Below, in pieces: positions 58,259-64,000 of a stretch of DNA of 64,000 nucleotides. This DNA comes from Macrophomina tecta (Eukaryota > Ascomycota > Dothideomycetes > Botryosphaeriales > Botryosphaeriaceae). Below the pieces are notes generated by a model. It saw nothing but the letters and a program-made list of their open reading frames with translations. It made no database searches and was not told where the DNA came from. The stretch's first letter is position 1. Each line of letters begins with the position of its first letter. A program made the translations under genes and the position numbers. The stretch covers positions 2,046,001 through 2,110,000 of the forward strand of contig JAKSGN010000038.1 in assembly GCA_024180945.1 (NCBI GenBank). Direction: 5' to 3'.

Positions 58259-59962
58259 TCAATCCACTAACGCCGGGCAGTCGAAGCACCCGTACCCCTT
58301 GATCACGCTCATCTCATTCACGTGCGCTGCCTTCGTCTTAAAACTCCATCCCGCATTCTCATTCTTCAAAATCTCAACCCCTCCCCCTCCCTTCCTCCTC
58401 TCCCACATCACCACCCCAAACACTCCCAGCTCTGACACTACAGACCCGCGATACAGCCCCCTCGGCCCCATAAGCGTCCCCTCCACCGCCGGCGGCCTTA
58501 TCCTCTCCATAAGCACATAATCCCTCCACAGTCTCTCCTCCACACCCCCCAAAAACCCAGGTATATCAGCCCCCCAGACACTCCTCGGCGCCCCAGCGCC
58601 CCCAGCGCCGCGTTTCACGACGTACCCGCCCGCGCCCTCCTTCTCCGCAACGAGGCCCCTCGCCCTGAGCCCCTCCTCACTCTTGGCATCCAGCGTGTAC
58701 ATGGGCGCGAAGCACCTCCTCACAGCCCTGGCCAGCCCGTCGGCGCGCGCGCCCAAGAACCTCTCGACCGCGCCGCCCTCGCCGGCCAGCCGGCGCTGCA
58801 CGGCCCGCCACGTCGCCAGCTGCGCCAGCACGCTCGGCACCTTGACCGCGCAGCTGCGCTCCACGAAGAACCGCGCCGCGACGCCGTCGTCGCCGTACTC
58901 GCTCGCCTCCGCGCCCGCGCGGAAATACGCGACCGACACCTCGCGCGTCGAGCCGCTGCGGCCGGGGATGCGGTAGAGCAGCGCCCCGCCCGGGCCGAGC
59001 GTGGTGCGGTGCAGGACCGGGGTGCCGAAGGGGAGGCGGTGGCATTCGATTGGGGGCGAGCGCGACCAGAGGCCGTACTCGAGGGGCCGCTCGTCGCAGA
59101 TGTCGGCGGTGGGGGCGCTGCGGACGAGGACGAGGATGGCGAGGGGGTGGCCGGACTTGCTCGGGCCGTAGGCGGCGTGGGCGGCGGCGAGGGCGGCGAT
59201 CAGGGCGGGGGCGGTGCGGTTGGTGGCGGGGAGGGTATGGGCGTTATTGTTGTTGCTGTTGTAGAGGGAGAGGTGGGCGTGCATTTGCGCGGCGGTGGTG
59301 GCGTGGCAGCCGCCAGTGGCGGAGAAGGTGTTGAAGTCAACTTGTTTGAGTTGGGCGGTGCGGAAAGAGGGGGAGACGGTGGAGGATGAGGAGGAGGAGG
59401 AGGAGGAAGAGGCCTCGTTGGGTTGGTGGAGCATGTAGTCGGAGCGGAAGATGCCGAGGGTGATGGGTTGGTGCTCGAGGGAGATGGTTTCGGCTTGGTA
59501 GCGGCTGGCGTCCTTGTGGATGTCCCAGAGGCTGCGGGTGAAGGAGTCGGTAGCGATGAGGTGGCGGAGGGTCTCCTCAAGCCATTCCGGGTCCTCTGCG
59601 ATGCCGGCATAGAGCTTGTTGAAGGCCTGTTGCAGGTCGATGGCCTCTTGGAAGCGTGCGCGAGGAAAGGGAGTTGGGTAGACGCTGACGCCGATGGGGC
59701 GTGATAGTACGGTAGGCCCTTCGTTTGTGCGGGCGAGCTTGATCATGGCGCCATGAGTGAATTGGTAGTCTTTGATCTGGTCGACAAGATCGCCGAGGTC
59801 TCCGGCGGTCTGACTCTCAGGTATGTTCCACATGAAATGTTCGTCTTCATCATCGGGTCGCTGAGCGGGGGATTTCTGTGAGGAACTCATTCCTTCGGGG
59901 AGGACCCGATCGAGCACTTTGACGACTCTTGGCTCTCTCATATTAAACGATTTGTCACGCAT
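58259..59962 (-). CDS. Glutathione-synthetase-like ATP-grasp protein, divergent
   Basis: Single exon, 567 aa. It aligns along its length with eukaryotic glutathione synthetase, which joins gamma-Glu-Cys and Gly with ATP: NIPESQTAGDLGDLVDQIKD, VYPTPFPRARFQEA, LGIFRSDYMLH, LKQVDFNTFSATGG, EVSVAYFRAG, KVPSVLAQLA and DYVLMERIRPP are recognisable. The ATP-binding glycine triad (usually KPQREGGGNN) is KRGAGGAGAPR here (residues 450-460), and the C-terminal loop (usually KGRDSNEGG) is TKAAHVNEM, so nucleotide or substrate handling should differ. A 10-residue Ser run (185-194) comes from an AGG/TCC microsatellite. It is probably a paralog of the housekeeping enzyme with a changed or lost activity. 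The start could also be Met8 or Met25. Confidence 0.82.
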   Translation of the reverse strand: MRDKSFNMREPRVVKVLDRVLPEGMSSSQKSPAQRPDDEDEHFMWNIPESQTAGDLGDLVDQIKDYQFTHGAMIKLARTNEGPTVLSRPIGVSVYPTPFPRARFQEAIDLQQAFNKLYAGIAEDPEWLEETLRHLIATDSFTRSLWDIHKDASRYQAETISLEHQPITLGIFRSDYMLHQPNEASSSSSSSSSSTVSPSFRTAQLKQVDFNTFSATGGCHATTAAQMHAHLSLYNSNNNNAHTLPATNRTAPALIAALAAAHAAYGPSKSGHPLAILVLVRSAPTADICDERPLEYGLWSRSPPIECHRLPFGTPVLHRTTLGPGGALLYRIPGRSGSTREVSVAYFRAGAEASEYGDDGVAARFFVERSCAVKVPSVLAQLATWRAVQRRLAGEGGAVERFLGARADGLARAVRRCFAPMYTLDAKSEEGLRARGLVAEKEGAGGYVVKRGAGGAGAPRSVWGADIPGFLGGVEERLWRDYVLMERIRPPAVEGTLMGPRGLYRGSVVSELGVFGVVMWERRKGGGGVEILKNENAGWSFKTKAAHVNEMSVIKGYGCFDCPALVD

Positions 59963-60892
59963 CCCCGTGCAGGCTCTCTCTTCACACGAGTGTGAGCAGC
60001 GGTCTCAGACACACTGCTGTGAGATATCACGGTAATGTCACGCTGCAATCGAGCATCAGCATCAACATTATCCATCCGTCCAAGCATGTGAATGCGGACA
60101 TTACTCGCCCAATCTTACATACCAGGAGGCTTTAAAGAAGCCGTGGCCAGCCACGATAGGGTAAGAAAGGCACAAACAGATAACCGAAGTGCCACACTTC
60201 AGCTGCTAAGCTGAGCCACGAGCTGACATCAAATTTGTCGTAGTACCATCAAGCAGCGAGGGACAAAAAGGAGCTAAGGTCTGACAGCGGGAAGAATCTC
60301 TGGGAAGCGGTATATTTGTAGGGTGGCGAGGGGGCCGTAAACGGTAGATGTTTCGCCCATGCGACGATTCGGGATGGTGTTACAAAGCGCATCAATGCCG
60401 CCAGAAAGGGGGAATGCGCGGAACCACCGCCATTTTTACAATCACTCGAGGACCTCAGTGGTCTGCAGAGATGCCCTGTAATTTATCACAGGCGTGGGAC
60501 ACGGAGCTCGGGCCAGAGCTTCGTTACGTAGATCTTCTTTCCTTGTTCGTCCACAAGCCGGCGGCATGACTCGGAAACGGGTTCCGGAATGGCTCCAGAC
60601 GCCATCTGATCCTCGATATGGTCTAGTGAACCTTATTCACCTGCTTGAGACCCTATATTCCTCGCTGACGCGTATTTGCTGCTCAACAGTGAGCAGGTTC
60701 TCATTGATGCGACAGCCAATGCATGGCTCAGCCGACTGCAGAGATGCGCACCAGGAGCAGTCGAGACGCGGATGAAGTGATTCTAATGGCCTGCAATGTA
60801 TGGACTCAGCAAGTCTCCAGCAAATCCCCTGACCAAAGGCAAAGTTCGCAGCCACCATTTTCTGGCCGGGCACCAAGACGCCTCAGGCATCC
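59963..60892. other. Intergenic region
   Basis: Upstream of the glutathione-synthetase-like gene and downstream of the SDR gene. Short frames only. Confidence 0.6.
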
Positions 60893-61794
60893 TCATTTGT
60901 TCTTCTTCTTCAGCGCGCCACCATCAACCGTAAGCTCCTGACCGGTAACGAAGCCAGCCTCAATGAGATAGTCGACCGCCTGCGAAATATCCTCCGGCAT
61001 ACCAGCGCGATTGGCCGGATGCTGCTCGATATCCTTATCCTCCAGCGTGTCGCTCCAGGTGGTGCCCTTCTCATCGCCCTCCTTGCTCTCGTGGGCAACC
61101 TTGATGCGGCCGGGCGCCACGAGGTTCACACGGATACCCCAGGGCTCACAGCTCACGGCCATCGAGTGCATCAAGCCCAGCTGGCCCGCCTTTGTCGCCG
61201 CGTAGCCCTCCTGGTTCGGATCGCTCTGGTGCGCGCGGAACGAGCCGACGAGGATGATGCAGGGGCCGGGCCCGGAGATGTGGCGGGCATCGCGGGAATC
61301 GGCGTCGTCGTCGCACTTCATGAAGGGGATGGCGGCTTGGCTGAGCGCGAAGGGCGCGGTCAGGTTGGTGTCGACGTAGGCGCGCCACTCGTCGATCGTG
61401 GCCGGGTCATCCATGGCCTTGCCGTCCTTCCATTGCGGGGTGGCGATGCCTGTGGGAAGTCAGCTCCGTGTCAACGGCAACGCCGGGCTACGGCTGTGAG
61501 GGCGGACGTGCCGGCATTGTTGATGAGCACGTCGATGTGGCCGCCCAGGAAGTCGGCGGCCTGCTTCACCTTGGCGCGGATGTCGTCGACATTGCGGAGG
61601 TCGCAGACGGCCGAGGCGACGCGCGGGGCGTGCTGCTTGAGGTGGACGTTGGTGGCGTGGTCGAGCTCGTCGGCGTTGATGTCGAGGAGGAAGACGCGGT
61701 GGCCCTTGGCGAGGAAGAAGCGTGCCAGGCCCCGCCCGATTCCCCGCCCGCCGCCACTAATGAGAAATGCGCGCGATTGGGTTGAGTCCGGCAT
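60893..61794 (-). CDS. Short-chain dehydrogenase/reductase
   Basis: NAD(P)-dependent oxidoreductase, cytosolic, substrate unknown. Two exons: 61794-61512 and 61449-60893; 279 aa. Motifs are ISGGGRGIG (residues 13-20, cofactor), VCDLRN (adenine pocket), INNAGIATPQW, the catalytic Ser164 (ILVGSFRA), Tyr177 and Lys181 (YAATK), and the end FVTGQELTVDGGALKKKNK. The only in-frame splice that restores NNAGIATPQW uses a GC donor (CG|GCACGT at 61512/61511) with a normal CAG acceptor, so this is a GC-AG intron of 62 bp with a CTGAC branch site. A TATATGA-like element lies about 65 bp upstream. Confidence 0.9.
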
Positions 61795-62027
61795 GGCGAG
61801 CGAAGAAGCAATGTAGGAGAAGTGACGGACTGGGGGCTGCGTTTCGTGGCACTCATATAAATGCCCGCGTAGCAGCCCACTGTATGCTGAACTACGTCAC
61901 AGTGATGGTGTCGCGGTCACAATTCACGGCGCCGGGTATGCCTCCCGCGGTGTCTCTGACTTCAACAGGCGGCATTACCATCATTTGCTTACGCTGTCTA
62001 ATTTTTGTTCCAGTTCTACGAGCCACG

Positions 62028-62774
62028 CTATGCGTTCGGTTCAAAGCTCTCTACCGCGTAATATATGAAGTTCGGCTGATCCTCCTCGCACACCTTTCCG
62101 AGGTCCTTCACTCTCCAATTATGGCTCACAGGATACCGGACACCAAAATCAATCCGCGAGGCCGGATGAAGCCTAACAGTGCCATCTGATGGCTCGATGG
62201 CAATAGCTCCCTTGTCTATATTGTCCTCTTCACCCTCCAGGTAGACCGGTTCCGTATCAACCGTGTGTACGACCGCGTGGGAAGAGGGCGTAACGCCCGC
62301 TCTGTTTGTTCCTTGGCCCCAGTAGCTCGTGACCGGACTGCAGAGTATTGCTTAGCCTTCCTTGTTCCTCTCAAGGGCAGGAGTGTAGATACCAAGCGTA
62401 ACAAAGACGGGTTCCGGTTTGGACCACCACGAGACGAAAAGTTCGATAATAGACCAAAATTCCGAACTCGTCCACAGCTGTTTCAGTATCCGCGTCTAGG
62501 TTCGTAGAGAATTCCTCAGGCTCGTGCGCGAGTATTGCAAACATCTCCTCTCAGTCAGCACATTACAGATTTGAGTAATAGCGGTCGTGCACGTGTTGTT
62601 CTGATACACACCCGGCCTTGTTCGAAAAAGCGACGGTTTCGGACGAGGTAGCCTTGTGCAAACTGTCAGAACATATGTGGATTTGGCAAGCGATCCTTAC
62701 AAACTACTTACTGGGATGAACCTCATCATTGCACATGTTTTGCGGTAATTGCCGGACTTCACGGGACAATCCAT
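62028..62774 (-). CDS. DUF6590-domain protein
   Basis: Function unknown; the domain is common in filamentous ascomycetes. Four short exons: 62774-62712, 62662-62612, 62544-62393 and 62337-62028; 191 aa. The frame is kept across all three introns. The domain is recognised from GYLVRNRRFFEQGRMFAIL, FRLVVVQTGTRLCYACPV, SYWGQGTNRAGVTPSSHAVV and RIDFGVRYPVSHNWRVKDLG. The start at MDCPVKSGNY is uncertain: such proteins often have a long disordered N-terminus, and a Gln/Ser/Asn-rich frame around 62822-62890 could be an earlier exon. No single continuous frame covers the gene, so it is easily missed. Confidence 0.75.
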
Positions 62775-63509
62775 TCTAATCAGCAAAAAGCTCACGTGCG
62801 AGAAGAAGGTACCGACCTCCGGTAGAAGAAACATTGTGACTGGAGTTAGGGCTTTGCTGTACCTCTGATACCGGTTGCTGATGCAGCTGTGTTTGCCTCG
62901 AGAGAAATGTCAGCCTCGTTCTTGCTTAATTTCCAGTTCTGTGCACATACACGAATGTGCTGTACCACGTTTTGACGGGATATTCTTGTATGCGTTAGGG
63001 TTTACACGGAGCGACTTCGTGTATGAGGAACGGGTTTACCGTAAGCACTATCTACAATGTACATCCAATGATCCCCAGCTTCTGCGTCCCAAATCCACTC
63101 TCTATAAGGATCTCGTGCAGCGGTAGCATCCGGATACGGTATCTGGTCCTCACCTCGGCCCTGGGATTGCTCCATGACGGTCGTGGACCCACAGAACTAT
63201 CGAAATGAAGTGTTGAATATGATTGTTCCGCACATGTAAGATCGCTTTCTCTGCGCGACTTTCCTGCTGCTGCCTGATGACACAGCCACAGCAACCCATT
63301 ATCACGTGTACCGGGATCCTTCTTCACCGCAGCAGCCTCGTCTCCATCTAGCCTCACCTGCAGTCATAGCAAGCCCGAGGCATGATTCTGGCATATCCGG
63401 ACTACTGCATTACATATCGTCCAGTCTACATCACATACATGGCACATGCAGTTTGTTGTCTATGAAGGTGCTTCGGGAAGGAAGACATTGTTCATATCCA
63501 TAGATGGCT
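62775..63509. other. Intergenic region or further 5' exons of the DUF6590 gene
   Basis: Short frames only. A Gln/Ser/Asn-rich frame near 62822-62890 on the minus strand may belong to the DUF6590 gene. Nothing else is supported. Confidence 0.45.
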
Positions 63510-64000
63510 TTAACATACAGCCACGACCCTCCTTCTGCTGAGTTCCTCCTGTACGAATATGGGCGAAGCTGTCAGTCCCGCATCGTGGCAGTGCCTGAAA
63601 CTTCCAATACGCGAGTATCCTGTACCTTCTTCGTCGTTTGCTTGCAAAACAAGTCCAAACTCTACTCGATCCAGCTTCTTGAATTTCCTCTCCGGAAACG
63701 AGCCAGCGCTATAACTCATTGTTGAAACTAATAGCAGCAGCATCTTGGAGTCACTAATGTTTGTTGTGTCAGGCATAAAGAGATATTGACTCCCACTGTG
63801 TAGATCAGCGACCCCGAGATGGTTCTTTCTCAGGCCTCCGCCCGGCAAGGTATACTGTCGCGAAAATGAGAGCGTAGTATCCAATGCTGAAAGCCTCACC
63901 TCCTTAGCTGGCCCTTCCAGTGTGACAACACCTCGTGTCATGTCTGGTAAACCATGTTCCCTGTCGTTCTCATGTTGGATGTCAAACGCAACAACGCTGC
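63510..64000 (-). CDS. 3' end of a gene running off the window, possibly HET-related
   Basis: An open frame of at least 163 codons reaching the right edge without a start. The sequence RGVVTLEGPAKEVRLSA, then YLFMPD and MLLLLVST, then EFGLVLQAND and YSRIGSF resembles the C-terminal part of heterokaryon-incompatibility (HET) proteins, where a short beta-rich tail ends in GLVL and RRxGxF-like motifs. The diagnostic HET domain would lie outside the window, so the assignment is tentative. Codon use is less GC-biased than in the enzyme genes. It ends ELSRRRVVAVC. Confidence 0.45.
   Translation of the reverse strand, partial: SVVAFDIQHENDREHGLPDMTRGVVTLEGPAKEVRLSALDTTLSFSRQYTLPGGGLRKNHLGVADLHSGSQYLFMPDTTNISDSKMLLLLVSTMSYSAGSFPERKFKKLDRVEFGLVLQANDEEGTGYSRIGSFRHCHDAGLTASPIFVQEELSRRRVVAVC

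Overview
The window comes from a filamentous ascomycete (Pezizomycotina). The protein genes are GC-rich and broken by short introns (about 45-230 bp) with GT..AG ends and CTAAC/CTGAC-like branch sites. The repeat block at the left end carries the scar of repeat-induced point mutation (RIP): CpA and TpG are almost absent and TpA is in excess. The proteins are typical fungal ones (ZIP zinc transporter, Zn2Cys6 regulator, CE5-like esterase, PL4 lyase, adenylate-forming reductase, DUF3431 and DUF6590 proteins). I cannot name the genus.

Layout. Positions 1-5870 are a dead, RIP-mutated repeat island built around a large inverted repeat (arms of about 1.07 kb, 71-bp spacer). One arm is split by an intact, un-RIPed 796-bp solo LTR with a 5-bp target duplication, and the other arm still shows the empty site. 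From 7.2 to 31 kb genes are widely spaced: ZIP transporter (-), zinc alcohol dehydrogenase (-), small Zn2Cys6 protein (+), secreted BBE-type FAD oxidase (+), intron-containing tRNA-Glu, secreted serine carboxypeptidase (+) and secreted alpha-carbonic anhydrase (+). From 31.2 to 38.4 kb I see no convincing gene. From 38.4 to 64 kb the window is gene-dense: FAD monooxygenase (+), adenylation-thiolation-reductase enzyme (+), a broken short-chain dehydrogenase (-), a GPI-anchored type-B carboxylesterase (-), a CE5 esterase-like protein lacking its serine nucleophile (+), a multi-pass DUF3431 protein (-), a BTB/T1 protein (+), a rhamnogalacturonan lyase (-), a glutathione-synthetase-like protein with an altered ATP-grasp loop (-), an SDR with a GC-AG intron (-), a multi-exon DUF6590 protein (-), and the 3' end of a possibly HET-related gene running off the right edge (-).

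How genes may work together. The FAD monooxygenase and A-T-R enzyme (38.4-44.9 kb), with the SDR pseudogene next to them, look like a small secondary-metabolite locus: acid activation, reductive release, and oxidation by a membrane-tailed flavoprotein. The carboxylesterase, CE5-like protein, lyase, carboxypeptidase, BBE oxidase and carbonic anhydrase all carry secretion signals and fit a plant- or wall-polymer-facing secretome. DUF6590 beside a HET-like tail is a typical accessory arrangement in these fungi.

Gene models were spliced by eye. Joined exons keep frame and add up to whole codons in every intact multi-exon model given, but no transcript or homology search was available.
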